Origin: Bolinopsis microptera
Taxonomy: Eukaryota; Ctenophora; Tentaculata; Lobata; Bolinopsidae
Direction of reading: 5' to 3'
Length of the DNA stretch: 64,000 bases
Assembly: GCF_026151205.1 (NCBI RefSeq)
Contig: NC_087074.1
Coordinates: forward strand, 19,202,740 to 19,266,739
The position numbers and the translations under genes are program-made. Below, piece by piece: positions 45,811-57,112 of the stretch; the first letter of the stretch is position 1; each line of letters starts with the position of its first letter. The notes beneath the pieces were generated by a model, which saw only the letters and a program-made list of their open reading frames with translations, had not been told where the DNA came from and did no database searches.

Positions 45811-48800
45811 ATGAAGGAGCACATAACTCAGAACCACATGAACACCCACGCCCTTCCAAACGACCCCTCCAGACACCTTAACGAGACTCCATTCAACAGT
45901 TCCACCTTCAAGTGTTCTGTTTGTTTGAAGCTCTGCAACAACCAGTTTAATCTAAACTCTCACACAAAAGCTCATATCCTTGGAGGAAAGCCCTGCAGTC
46001 TCTGTAATTTCAAGTTCAAAGACATGGCCACTCTGAAGAACCACCTGTTACTGGTTCATGGTGCAGCTGAGGAGTATATAGCTGCCTTGGAATCGAACAC
46101 TGCGTCTAGAAGTGACGCCGTGGCAGACTACTGTGAACTGTGTGACAAGAGTTTTTCTTCACAGGGAAAGTTCCAGAAGCACAGAAAGGCTTGTCGTGAT
46201 AGATTCAAGATCAAAAACTCAAATTCTCAAGACAATGCCCTGTACTCACTCCTTGAAAACAGTTCCTCTTCTGATAGATCTAGACAGAACTCTGAGATAC
46301 AGCCCTCGGAAGGTAAATCAGTCCCTCCCGTTGTCACCATTACAGAGGACCACCAAGAGGCTTTTGACAATGAGTCGGAGAACGAGATGGGTGAGAGTAT
46401 GAACCAGAGTGCATTGGACGAGCTTGAGAATCTGCCTATGGAAATTCCGATGAAGTCGACTACTGATGGTGCTCTCTGTCCTTCACTCCCAATCTCACCG
46501 CATAGCTACAATACAAGGAAAAGACCTAGACCTGAGTCTTATGCAAACATCATCCCTGCAAAGATGCTAACCATGCCTTATTCAGAATACTCTAGACAAA
46601 ACTGCATCGTTCCTGTGCCAAAGAAGGAAATATCCCCTCCAAGAAAGATACCTGCAACAGCACCCCTTGCGCCACAGCATGAGATCACAAAGTCAGTGTC
46701 GGCTCTTAGTGGAACTCCGTCCATGGTCGCTAGATCCCCAAACACTGTCTCAGTCACTGATGTCAGTAATTCTCGGTCTGAAGATCCCCAGCCAGTCTCT
46801 GGAAGTGGAACTGAAACGATGTACTGTGATGTCTGCGAACTGAACTTCGCGTCCCACAAGCAACTCTACTGGCACAAACATACTAAGAGACACCTAGCAA
46901 TGGAGTTGTTAGCTAAAGGACCTACCGCTGTGAGTCATGGCAAACATCTCTGCGATCAGTGCGATCAGGGATACAACTGCAAGAAGCAGCTCCATTGGCA
47001 TAAGAAGATCGCCCATGATGGACGAACTAACATCGCAGAGATCGTTCTCCGTCAGCTTCCTCAGCCCCGTGTAGGTACTCTGAGGTCTCCAGATGCCTTG
47101 TCTGAAATCTTGTCAGACCCCATGGGTGGGAACTTGTCAGTTTTGTCAAAACTAGCTGATAATGACGTGTCGGTATCAATACAACCGTTTACAGAGACCA
47201 AGCCTATCATTGAAGATGATCATTCTGAGGTAGCAACTGAAACTCCTCATCAAACAAGCACCCCAATCAAACAAGAGATGGATTCAAGTTATTCCCTCGT
47301 TGACCACCCTCAAGACTTTTCCACAAATGCACTTGAAGAGATAGATGAATCTATTGTTTCTTCTAGGACGGAAGAAGCAGAAAATCTTCCACCTTTCGCT
47401 ACCCCGGATAAGAGTCAATCTATTTTGGATGTAAGCAACAAGAAAAGAACGCCTGGTGTCCCGATTGCAGGTCCGTACGTCTGTGAACTGTGTAACCTTA
47501 CTTACAAATCCCACAAACAGCTTTACAACCACAAGAGAACCTTATCTCACATCCAACTTGCTAAGAAGTATGATCCGGGATACATGGAAGTATACTACTC
47601 TTGCGATGAGTGCCACATCGACTTCCAATCTTACAAACAACTGTGGAACCATAAGAAATCCCTTCAGCACAAAGAGATCGCCGAGAAAATGTTGAATAAC
47701 CCCAACTCTAATGCAGATCACTCAAAAGCCAGTTTTGGAGGTGAACGTGTCGATGGTGAGTCATCCCCGGAGACAAAAAAGAACTTTGTATGTCTAGACT
47801 GTGATTGTGTGTTTGAGGACAAAAAGCAGATGAAGTGGCATAAGAAAACCTGGAGCCACAAAACGATCACAATCGTGCCTCCTCCTAATGCAAAGCAGGA
47901 GCCTGAGAAACCGCCACCACCCAGAGAGCCGAGACTGCCTCCAAAATGCAGCCGAGGAATGATCTGCACCACTGAGAACCCTTGCAGACATCACGAGATC
48001 AAGGAGGAAAATGCCCCTTACTACTGCCAGGAATGCAAGTTACCTTTCAGAGCGCTTCGATCGTACACGGTCCACTGTAAGCAACATCTTAAAGAGGGCT
48101 TCAAGTGTACCCTGTGCAACCAGAAGTTTCAGTTCAAGAACTACAACAATGTCAAAAGACATCTCACCAATATTCACAAGATCTCTGGTGACAGGACGAA
48201 AAACTACATGGAGACTTTCCATAACTTTGACCAGAACGCGCAACCCTTGCGACATGTGAACCCAGATGATTTGGTGGAGGGTGTGGTTGTCGAGACTTCG
48301 GTGACAGAAACAAAAATCCCAGAGGACAGTGAGCCCATTCTGAATGAGTTGGAGAATGCTGAAATCTCGATATCGGAGCCTGCTAGTCCCCGCTCCAATA
48401 TTTCCAGGAGCCCAGGATTTATCGAGGGGCTGCTTGTTGATGTTGGACTTTCTTTGGAGATCTGTGAACGAAAACCGGAGTGGATTGAAAGTGCCAAATG
48501 CAAGTTTTGTAAGATCGACTTCGAGAATGTCCCGGAGATGCTGCTCCATGCTCACGAGGAACACGATACGAACTACCACAAAGAGTTCCTCTCCCACTTC
48601 ATCACCCCCGAAGATGCTGTCGATGAAATTTCATCTGATGAAGACGACAGTGATAGTGATGATTCCGATGAGTCTGATTTTGGGGCACTAACAGGTGACA
48701 GAGATCACGGTTTGAGTGATATGGAAGATGAGGAAGAGCCGCCTTCTTCAGAGGACGGAGCTGAGGCGATCTACCCAGCTATCAGAATCAAGAGACCTGG

Positions 48801-49530
48801 AGAATCATTGACAAACGGTGTTGTTAAGAAACAGAAGCTAGGTTTCAAAAACTCTGCTGCCAGTACTAGCAGCACGTTGGCGGTATCTTCAGCAGATTCA
48901 ACGTCCCCTAACACTCCCGAACTGACTAGTACAAGTCCTGAAATACCAGACGAAATGTTTGGAGAAAGCGTTCATGGACCAAAGCGCCAATATGCCTGCA
49001 TCCTGTGCAACACTGGATTTACAGTGTACTTAGCTTGGTGGTACCATTCCAAATTGGAACACAATTTCTCAAATGTTGGCTACTACGGAGGATGTGCAGA
49101 GAGCAAGTTACCCGGAAGTAACTATGAGTCTAGCTCCAAGAAGAATGTCAAGGCTGAGTGCCCGGAATGTCACGCAGTTTTCAACCAGCGTCTTCTCCTC
49201 GAAAACCACCTTAAAGTACACCGAAAACCAAAGATTTTCCAGTGTGATTTCTGCTGCAAGAAATTTAATTCCTGTAAGAACGCCTCTCGGCACCGCCTCA
49301 AATGTCACAGTGTTGTGGTGAACGGTCGGAAGTGCTATTTATGTAAGAGCTGTGAGAAGCACTTTCCACGTGCAGACGATCTGATTGAGCACGTGCAAGA
49401 GCAGCACGATTCGGCCCCACCCACGTTCTGCTGCGCAACTTGTGGGAAAGTCTACAACAAGGAATCAACCTTCGTTTCTCACATCAGAGAGTGTGAACCT
49501 GAATCAGGAAGTGGGAAGGCTAAGAGCTGA
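45811..49530 (+). CDS. giant C2H2 zinc-finger protein, C-terminal part
   Basis: Open for 1,239 codons from the first ATG in this frame. The frame extends upstream to about 45746, within a finger, so this ATG is unlikely to be a real start. It encodes about 16 fingers. Early ones are classical (CSVCLKLCNNQF, CSLCNFKFKDMA). A middle group has H-x5-H spacing with a shared KQL/KQM helix (CDVCELNFASHKQLYWHKH, CELCNLTYKSHKQLYNHKR, CDECHIDFQSYKQLWNHKK, CLDCDCVFEDKKQMKWHKK), like the U1/matrin or JAZ class that binds RNA or double-stranded RNA. A final cluster (CILCNTGF, CPECHAVF, CDFCCKKF, CKSCEKHF, CATCGKVY) follows an acidic DSDDSDESD stretch. Basic patch KKQKLGFK may be a nuclear signal. Stop TGA, then a ~750-base 3' UTR. 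Confidence 0.88.
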   Translation: MKEHITQNHMNTHALPNDPSRHLNETPFNSSTFKCSVCLKLCNNQFNLNSHTKAHILGGKPCSLCNFKFKDMATLKNHLLLVHGAAEEYIAALESNTASRSDAVADYCELCDKSFSSQGKFQKHRKACRDRFKIKNSNSQDNALYSLLENSSSSDRSRQNSEIQPSEGKSVPPVVTITEDHQEAFDNESENEMGESMNQSALDELENLPMEIPMKSTTDGALCPSLPISPHSYNTRKRPRPESYANIIPAKMLTMPYSEYSRQNCIVPVPKKEISPPRKIPATAPLAPQHEITKSVSALSGTPSMVARSPNTVSVTDVSNSRSEDPQPVSGSGTETMYCDVCELNFASHKQLYWHKHTKRHLAMELLAKGPTAVSHGKHLCDQCDQGYNCKKQLHWHKKIAHDGRTNIAEIVLRQLPQPRVGTLRSPDALSEILSDPMGGNLSVLSKLADNDVSVSIQPFTETKPIIEDDHSEVATETPHQTSTPIKQEMDSSYSLVDHPQDFSTNALEEIDESIVSSRTEEAENLPPFATPDKSQSILDVSNKKRTPGVPIAGPYVCELCNLTYKSHKQLYNHKRTLSHIQLAKKYDPGYMEVYYSCDECHIDFQSYKQLWNHKKSLQHKEIAEKMLNNPNSNADHSKASFGGERVDGESSPETKKNFVCLDCDCVFEDKKQMKWHKKTWSHKTITIVPPPNAKQEPEKPPPPREPRLPPKCSRGMICTTENPCRHHEIKEENAPYYCQECKLPFRALRSYTVHCKQHLKEGFKCTLCNQKFQFKNYNNVKRHLTNIHKISGDRTKNYMETFHNFDQNAQPLRHVNPDDLVEGVVVETSVTETKIPEDSEPILNELENAEISISEPASPRSNISRSPGFIEGLLVDVGLSLEICERKPEWIESAKCKFCKIDFENVPEMLLHAHEEHDTNYHKEFLSHFITPEDAVDEISSDEDDSDSDDSDESDFGALTGDRDHGLSDMEDEEEPPSSEDGAEAIYPAIRIKRPGESLTNGVVKKQKLGFKNSAASTSSTLAVSSADSTSPNTPELTSTSPEIPDEMFGESVHGPKRQYACILCNTGFTVYLAWWYHSKLEHNFSNVGYYGGCAESKLPGSNYESSSKKNVKAECPECHAVFNQRLLLENHLKVHRKPKIFQCDFCCKKFNSCKNASRHRLKCHSVVVNGRKCYLCKSCEKHFPRADDLIEHVQEQHDSAPPTFCCATCGKVYNKESTFVSHIRECEPESGSGKAKS

Positions 49531-51350
49531 ACTTTGCAGTGATTTTAATTTATAATTTAATTGGTTTTTAGCCCGCGTTTAGGATTGGAATTTTAACAAC
49601 ATTTTGTATAAAAACTCAATCGAACAATCACAGTGACAATAGGTTTGTAATCATCAGTAAGGTAAGCAGATAAACTACGAAATCTTTGGGGAACAAAGTG
49701 TTGAATTTTTATATTCTTGTGAACATAATTTTCGTGAGAGTAATGTCCGGTTAAAGATAGCTTCTCAGATTCTTAGAATTTATATTTCTGTTCCTTTATC
49801 CTAAGATGTTAAATGTCAGATTCATCATTATAGTTAACTTGATTGCCTATTGTATTTACGTTGTTTCGTTATAATATTGAGTTGAAAGATACCGGGAATT
49901 ATAGCAACTTAGTCGAGCTGTTTCGGAATAATGATGGATTATTTAAAAACACTATGAACTGCTGATTTATGTCTTAAAAGTGTACAATTTTAAAGTTTTG
50001 TTTGAGATTATTAAATATTTATTTATGATCCGGTAACACTCCTAATCTGATTCATTGTAGCCATGAATTCCTCTGATTAAAGTAAGAATATGGAAGTTAC
50101 ATGATCAAATTTTAACCCATTTTTCTTAATGCTTCAAAAACATTGCTAAGAACCTTTTATAAAGAGCGAAAATTGTATTAAATGTATTGAGCCGACTGTT
50201 GTGTCAGGGATTGAATTTAATCTAAACATTATTGGTCGTCATGACCTGTGATTATAGACTGTTTTTTAATCAAGCAATAAAGATTAAGCAATTTAGGATG
50301 TCCTTCGTGGAATATTTATTTTTATCACTTGAGTTTGTTTATATCAACAAATAACTGACAAATTCTTTGTTTCAAAATACTCCTTTTACTGCTTCAACAC
50401 TGAAACTGACATGCACATCTGGTACAAAAACGGGAATTATAATCTTAAAGAAATCTCACGTGTCGAAGACTGCACCAATGTTATTCTTCATTGTATCCAA
50501 TTCGTTCACGGAGTGGCAAAGTTTTAAATTTGATTGATGAGGCAACCACAAGATAATTTTCTGAATGTAATCATTTTTAACTTAATTCTAGTTTCTAGAA
50601 TCATGCGGACGAATTACCACCACGAAAATGCCCCACACCACAAAGATAGCGTCAAATGAGCTAACGGATTGTTCACGATGATTTGGGGTCATTCTTCAAG
50701 AGCTTTGAACAATGTAAGTTGCACATCTCATTCAAACTTTCTTGATTTTTACAACAATACATGATCTTGTTTAAGTATAACATCACATTGTATACCAAAA
50801 GTGCATCAGTATCATGCACTTTAAATAATTCGCTCCATCTCAATGATAAACGGTAAAAACCGCAGTACCACAAATATCGACGGACAGTTATTGTCTCCGG
50901 ACTTAATAATAGCAATATAATCTAAAACAGACAGTGTCGTTGTCTGATGTGAGGCAATTGACTGATTGTTAGTCTAAATATCAGTGCTTGTGGTCCGTGA
51001 GATATGAGAATCTGGTATAAATCTTGGGTTGACTATTACTGCACATGCATTTTTAGCTCTGATTACATAAATTTGATCATAGATACAGTTTGAGGATATG
51101 GGACACCACATTATGATCACTGTTAATAACTGACCTAACAGACAATGTCTATTAAACGCCACTCCCCCATCTACAGACATTGGTTCAATCTTCATCAAAT
51201 CTGGCTTTTCTTCACGGCATTTCAAGATCAACTGTAAAAATGGAAATGCTTCTTAAGATTAAGAACCAAAGTTCATTCCTGCCGGCTAGTTCCTCAGACC
51301 CCAAACTCAATGATCTAGAAGTCCTCCAATGAGTTGGAATAAGTTCAGGT
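49531..51350. other. zinc-finger gene 3' UTR and convergent intergenic region
   Basis: A polyadenylation signal AATAAA lies at 50276-50281. The remainder separates this gene from the convergent minus-strand gene. A stretch on the minus strand at about 51144-51235 has exon-like borders (see findings). Confidence 0.55.
50276..50281 (+). terminator. polyadenylation signal of the zinc-finger gene
   Basis: Canonical AATAAA about 750 bases after the TGA, the first good match downstream. Confidence 0.6.
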
Positions 51351-52767
51351 TCAATTAATGCCAGGTCGTGTAGAGAGAGCAGATCCGGCCCTATCCCAAC
51401 TACCGAGCACCTCCGGTCCCACCGTGTTAACTCGCCTGCTCACTACGCTCCTCCTCCCCCCACTTACTAGACCCCTCCTCGCGCTCAGCGGACCCCTCTT
51501 CTCACTTGTCCTCCCTTTCTCCAAATCCTTTCTCCCCAACAGCTCCTTAATTCGGTCCACGTGCTCTCGAACTTTTGATAGATCCAGATAGGTTTCTGTT
51601 TGGTCCAGTTCTGATGTCATTTTGACTGAACTGACGGTAATCTCAGGAAGTGGAGATCGGACCTGGGGTCTTGCTGGCTCGGTTTCTAGGGTAAGGAAGT
51701 CGTTGTAGGAGGTGGGGTTCTCTCTTGATCTCAGTTTCAGTGGAGGGGGGTGTCTTTTGAGTTGGGTCAGTGATACTTGGAAATGTTGGTCCTTCTCAAA
51801 TTCTCTGAATTTTTTCTGCATGTCGATTTCTTCAGTCTTGGGAATTCTGTCTCCAAGTCCAAAAGGCGAAGCAGCGAGGGATCGAGATGCTCGATTCTGT
51901 CCCCTCGTCCGACCACTGGAGTCCGAGAATGGACTCTTTCTACAGCGTGCGCTTTTCTTGAGTATGTCTCTTTCGATGAAACTAACATCTATACCGTCAA
52001 AAATGTGAGCTTTGTGAATAGTTGGCAGAGATTGGCTGTAAACATTTTTCAGTTTCTCTTCATTGCCGTCAAGAATATCGTTGTGAAGCTGGTTCCCACT
52101 TATTATCGCCTCCGTCATTGCTAGTCCTAATTCCTGAGACGCACGATGTGTTAAAACTATTATGTTATAATTATAAATTGTGCCTTCAGCCTTGATTGTG
52201 ATTGTACATAATAAATGAAACTTATAATAAGTCATGAATAGTGAATATCATTGAATACCAACTTTGTATTTTTAGATAATGTAGGCTGTTGAGTGTAGAC
52301 CGTAGAGCCGCCGCAGTAGCTCCGAAGTTATAATAGATTGATTAGATAATATAATAGATACATTTACTTCTACTGGGCTAACACTTATTGCTTTATTGTT
52401 TATTGACGCACCACCTATTGTTCTTAATTAGCACACAGCGGGCCGAGTTCTCACTCTCAGTTCTATGTTCGTGCTAATAAAGATTGAAAATGAATACACT
52501 CAGTACTCACATAAAACAAATAGGTATTCAGGCTGGCTATATTGATGTAGCCAGTGATAATTTATATATTGATGTAGCCACTGCATTTTTATGATCCTGC
52601 CGAGTCAAATGAGTGAAATCCTTAAAAATTCTTACCAAAGTCACTGCGGCTCTCATGCGGGGTAGATATGATCTGGCGGTTGATTCAGCTGGTGTTTTAG
52701 GTTTAATTTCGGACACGGAGCCATTAAAACCTAGCTCGGAGTCTTCCAGAATAGTTTCCAAAACCAT
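51351..52767 (-). CDS. uncharacterised basic protein, two exons
   Basis: Exon 1 is 52767-52636 (44 codons) and exon 2 is 52133-51351 (261 codons with stop), joined in phase 0 by GT-AG sites, giving 304 aa. The short acidic N-terminus (MVLETILEDSELG) leads into a helical segment (RMRAAVTLELGLAMTEAI, spanning the junction). An EEKLKNVYSQSL helix follows, then a long low-complexity region rich in Arg, Ser and Pro. A candidate coiled coil (SKVREHVDRIKELLGRKDLE) sits near residue 230, before a strongly basic tail (GPLSARRGLVSGGRRS, VVSRRVNT). No membrane span. I do not recognise the family. A cytoskeletal or ciliary role would fit the composition but is a guess. Confidence 0.7.
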
Positions 52768-54649
52768 TTTCGTTTGTTAAAAGAAAGGCAGACTGTTTAA
52801 GAACGTAAATTAACTAGAAATTGAAATATGTGCACCTGTGAGCATTAATTTCCATTGTCAGTATTATATTTGTTGTTCAGTTATATTTAAACAGGGTCCA
52901 AAATAATGCCATGCATCAATGGATATAATTGTTTTCCATTTTGATGAGCAGGAATTTAAATTTTCCATTCTACCGATAAAACACCATTCAATGGGAAGAT
53001 AAAGAAGTGCAAACTACAGCTTAAAGCTTTCTGTTTGGTCTTCTAGCTGTGAATCTGAGATTCTGAGAGGTCCGTTATAGTATGATAGCATGCACTCAAG
53101 CAGTTTCAATGACTCCTAAATCATAACAACTGTGGGATGATTTGTTCATTGTGTTACTGTAACTACTCTACTGTGCACGATCTTGCACTCTATTTGGAAC
53201 TGTTACCAACAGTGGTGGCACTCTCGATCTTGTAACAGTCAATTAAGGCGCCATGTTTCCGATGTAATGATCGTATTTTTTTTACGAATTCAAGTCAACA
53301 CGAATTCAAGTTTAACGACTGTTCATTCGAACCGATTTAATCGTTTCTCTTTTTAACAACCCTTTGTTTCCATTTTCCATAGTTGACAATTATTAAAAAA
53401 TTATTGTTTGATTCAGCCGCCACCATCTTTTAGAGTTTAATCGAACATTTATTAACCCAAATATAAGCCTAAATATCTTTCGACGCGTGCTACTCCCTGA
53501 TCACAATAAAATTCGTAATGGTAAAATTTTCACTGTCTGGGACCTGGGTTTAAATTTAATACTGCTGTTCCATTTCCAATGTTGATCTGCGAAAAGTTTG
53601 GATGATTTTTGTTATAAAACCCATTAACTGCAACGAATTATTCGTAAGAAACTTCTAGAATGTACGACATCACGTACAGTAAACAGTGTTCAAAACAATC
53701 GTCCAATCAATTCTACATACTTCAATGATTGTTCACCATTCACGAATGGTGTAAACGCGGAAAGACAATCATAACTATAATTGCAACAACAATGCAATAT
53801 AATCAACTCCGCAGAAGAAACCAAGAGACAGAATGGCTCTGCATAGTCAGCCAGAAACGAAATAAAATCACAGCCAGAAACAAAATAAAATCAGACTATA
53901 GTACTGAGACTTGTACCGGCTTCAAATTGCAGAACCGCATGATAAAATAAAATAACGACGGTGAATAATTCGAGTTACACTTGTTACAAATGCGTTTATC
54001 GGGCCATATAGAGCTGCCCCAAATTCGATCACATCTTAACAGTGAAGCTCCTCACCACTAATGTGTCCTTGTTAGAAGCATGCGCTACAGAGTAGTCTTA
54101 CTTGTGGTTTTCATATTTCATTCTGGAGTTTTAAAGATTTGCATTCATTATCTTTCCTTTTCGATAATTCGCAAGATACGTCGATAGACGTAACTTGTAA
54201 TATATGTTTAATGTTATCGATTTCAAAGATAGCACTTTTTATTGCTGATAATTTATGACGAAGAACAAAATTAAAACTGTTGAATTCTGAATAACGTTTG
54301 TAGTAAATGTAAATTAAATAAGCTTAACTAACATCAAGGAAAAAAAATACATGCACCACAACAATTTACACTGCAAAATTAAAACCATGCCAATAAAACA
54401 GACAGCTTCGAACTGCCCCTGCCGCAAAATTACTGAATAACATTTCATAATCTTCGTCCGGTTTTATGTCACATTTCTGTACCAAAGGTGTGTAATCTAA
54501 TTAAAACCCATTCTGTACACCTCAGATCAAATTTCGTAGCATTATTATTAAACTTTACAAGTCTTCGAACTTTTCATCATCAAAATTTGAGCTGCTGTTA
54601 AAACAAATAATGTGTTGACTGTTACTGCTGCATTCTGTCGAAACGGATT
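52768..54649. other. intergenic, no feature seen
   Basis: AT-rich spacer between the two minus-strand genes. The only open frames are short and without coding character. Confidence 0.45.
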
Positions 54650-55498
54650 TCAACGAACTCCTGACGAACATATTTGCGCGATATTTCCGTTCTGAGCGAA
54701 ATTGTTCTGATCGACAGTAGCTTGCGAGTAAGTGCTCCCCCCACTGGTAGCTCTCCTCTCTTTTCTCCTCCTCGACTGAAACCAACCGATCACATCGTTC
54801 TTATACAGGCCCAGTTTCTGAGCCAGGGCAATACGGTCCACAATCCTGGCACTCCCGTATTTCTGGAAGAACTCTTCCAGCACGGCTGATTGAGAGTAGG
54901 TGAAGCGTTTGGTAGCACGAGGTTTTATCACGTTGGCTTGACGGTGGGGTGACGGTGGTGATGGAGGTCTTATGTTCGTCACCTGGCTCTGTTGTGACAT
55001 TGATAACAGGGGTAGGGTCTCTCTGGACTGAAAACTGAAGGGAGCTGGAGAGTCTTTGGACTGAAAACTGAAGGGAGCTGGAGAGTCTTTGGACTGAAAA
55101 CTGAAGGGAGCTGGATAGTCTTTGGACTGAAAACTGAAGGGGACTGGAGAGTCTTTGGACTGAAAACTGAAGGGTGCTGGAGAGTTCTGGACGTGCACAT
55201 TTGGCGGGAATAGACCGGCGGGGTAGGGAAACAATGGAAAGTTCGAGAGCTGATTTGAGAGCTGAGAAGTGAGTTGGTTGCTGATATGAGAATTCACTGA
55301 ATCTTGGATCAGGTCCTGAACTTGCTGCTTGACGTTGTTCTCTTTCACTGAATTGTTCTGTTTGGGCAGAAAATCTGCGAGTTTTTTAAGAACATATTTA
55401 TGTCTGAGCGTCTGTTCCTGTTTCCTAATCTCCTCCTCTGTGAATCGTTCCAGAATAAACGGGTCTAATAACGGTGGGTCAGCTGGCTCGAAATTCAT
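54650..55498 (-). CDS. divergent homeodomain protein
   Basis: Single coding exon of 282 aa. The ATG at 55498 lies one base after a 3' splice site (TTTATTACAG). An earlier in-frame ATG at 55540 lies upstream of that site. N-terminal helix (ERFTEEEIRKQEQTLRHK), a Gln/Asn/Ser segment, and five copies of an 11-aa repeat (SPAPFSFQSKD, residues about 106-160), then a Pro-rich linker and a homeodomain at about 192-251. Leu16, Phe20, Trp48 and Phe49 are in place, but recognition helix 3 reads WFQSRRRK, so the near-invariant Asn51 is Ser. Position 50 is Gln. Presumed nuclear transcription factor. The class cannot be assigned with confidence: it looks PRD- or ANTP-like but is strongly diverged. Confidence 0.85.
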   Translation of the reverse strand: MNFEPADPPLLDPFILERFTEEEIRKQEQTLRHKYVLKKLADFLPKQNNSVKENNVKQQVQDLIQDSVNSHISNQLTSQLSNQLSNFPLFPYPAGLFPPNVHVQNSPAPFSFQSKDSPVPFSFQSKDYPAPFSFQSKDSPAPFSFQSKDSPAPFSFQSRETLPLLSMSQQSQVTNIRPPSPPSPHRQANVIKPRATKRFTYSQSAVLEEFFQKYGSARIVDRIALAQKLGLYKNDVIGWFQSRRRKERRATSGGSTYSQATVDQNNFAQNGNIAQICSSGVR

Positions 55499-55650
55499 TC
55501 TGTAATAAATTGTATTGGTTAATTTACAGGGGTATATCATGATTCATGAGGTTAGGGTAAAATGTAATCGTAAAATGCCTTACCACAGCTGCACTCGCAC
55601 AACTTTATCAGCCAAACTGCTATAACAACTCTATTTATATAACAACAAAA

Positions 55651-55935
55651 ATGAGCAGCGAACTAAATATATTTCAAATATACTCGCTGGACCTGAGTAT
55701 TCCAGACAGAACTAGAACTGCATATTGCTGGGTCGATGACAGATGTAAACAGGATCTGTCAAACAGAATGTGGCAGCAAGTGCTCTGCGTTCGCTCAGAC
55801 GTGACCAGACCACTGGCTAAAAAGCTCAACTATTTCAAATATTTCATCGACAGACGGTCTACTTCAAGGTCCATTTCAGACCTCGTTCATTTATTGGAGG
55901 ATTCCGGGCGCCAAGTTCAATTATCAGCCGGATAG
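55651..55935 (+). CDS. small hypothetical protein, divergent to the homeobox gene
   Basis: Open frame of 94 codons starting in an A-rich context (ACAAAAATGAG). Codon use is gene-like, with many CTG, GTG and CTC codons in otherwise AT-rich DNA. Features: CWVDDRCKQDL, four Cys or Trp in the first half, and a C-terminal helix (SISDLVHLLEDSG). No membrane span or signal peptide. It would share a ~150-bp promoter with the homeobox gene. It could also be an exon of a larger transcript or chance. Confidence 0.4.
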   Translation: MSSELNIFQIYSLDLSIPDRTRTAYCWVDDRCKQDLSNRMWQQVLCVRSDVTRPLAKKLNYFKYFIDRRSTSRSISDLVHLLEDSGRQVQLSAG

Positions 55936-57100
55936 CAAAATCTAGAATGTTTTCCGGTTTGTGTTCCTCATAGCAAACGTCTCAACCCGTAACGAGTGGC
56001 GAATAGATGGGTTTCATATCGGTGTTACTGATGAGTTAACGTCTAAAAGTTGCGTATCAATACAAATTAGATGGCGTGGTGAAGTCTGATATGCAAGTTT
56101 GTAGACTATACAGTCTAAAGAGATCGCAATTCACAGCTATTACTAACGAACAATAGTTGAAGGTAAGCTAACAATTGGCTATTTAATTCACAAGCCTCTC
56201 TCCGAGAAATGCCCTGTCAAACACGTCTTTTGAAAGAATCCTAAGCACAGCAATGTTTCACCGAGCTTTCCTACCATAAACTGATACAAAGAGACAAGTC
56301 TCCCATGCTGTCACACAAAGATGTATAGTATCACAACAAAACAAGACGGTATATGTCATGTCAATGAAGACCTGTCATTCAGTCTCCGAAAAGAAAGCGG
56401 AGGTACGACGAGAGAAGGAATTGTGTAATGGCAGAACATCAATCGACGATCTGGAGTGGTAACGAAGATAACAAAAGCGACGAAACAGCGTGCGGCAGCA
56501 GTGTTGTGTGTGTGTGTGTGTGTAAGAGTGGCACAATGGCGTACAAAGGGACCTAATAGAGCTCAACAGAGCGGGGTATTAATGAGGTGAAAAGGGCGAT
56601 TTGCAATCTTAATACAAGCAGGGCAATTACACGTTGCTAAAGGTGCACCGCCTCCATGATACATCTAATTGCAAACTGATAATTCGGTGTTATCATCCTA
56701 GCTTGAATCCCATTGTACACGTTGCTAGACTAGAACCGATAGCACAACAAAGAAGCTTTTTTAGAGCTCAAGCTGGCAGTCGAAAGCTCGTGACAGGCAG
56801 TCTAGCGGCAACATTTCGCGAGCATGCTAAGAGGATTCCCATTAGCGAGGGTGTGTGTTTATTACACCAGCAGCATGAGCAAAGAGAGTGCTCGCTCACA
56901 CCGCCAGCCAGTCTACAAAACAGAGCAAAGTAGCAGGACAACTCCAACTATAGAAGTAAGAGAACAGACACTCTGCCTTGTTGTGATTTGATTTGCATGG
57001 GACTGTTTATACCAGCCTCCCGGCTCATTTTAAGGCTAATTTCTGTATGGTTCTCTCGAGATTAATGATGCGGTTATACCCCAACCCGCCCAATGGGGGG
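55936..57100. other. non-coding, (TG)n microsatellite
   Basis: Contains a (TG)9-10 tract at about 56505-56523. Open frames near 56634 lack coding character. Confidence 0.45.
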
Positions 57101-57112
57101 TCATTTCTCGGT

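Noticed and set aside
55501-55540. Upstream in-frame ATG of the homeobox gene
   Set aside because: It lies 5' of a strong 3' splice site one base before the chosen ATG, so it is probably intronic.
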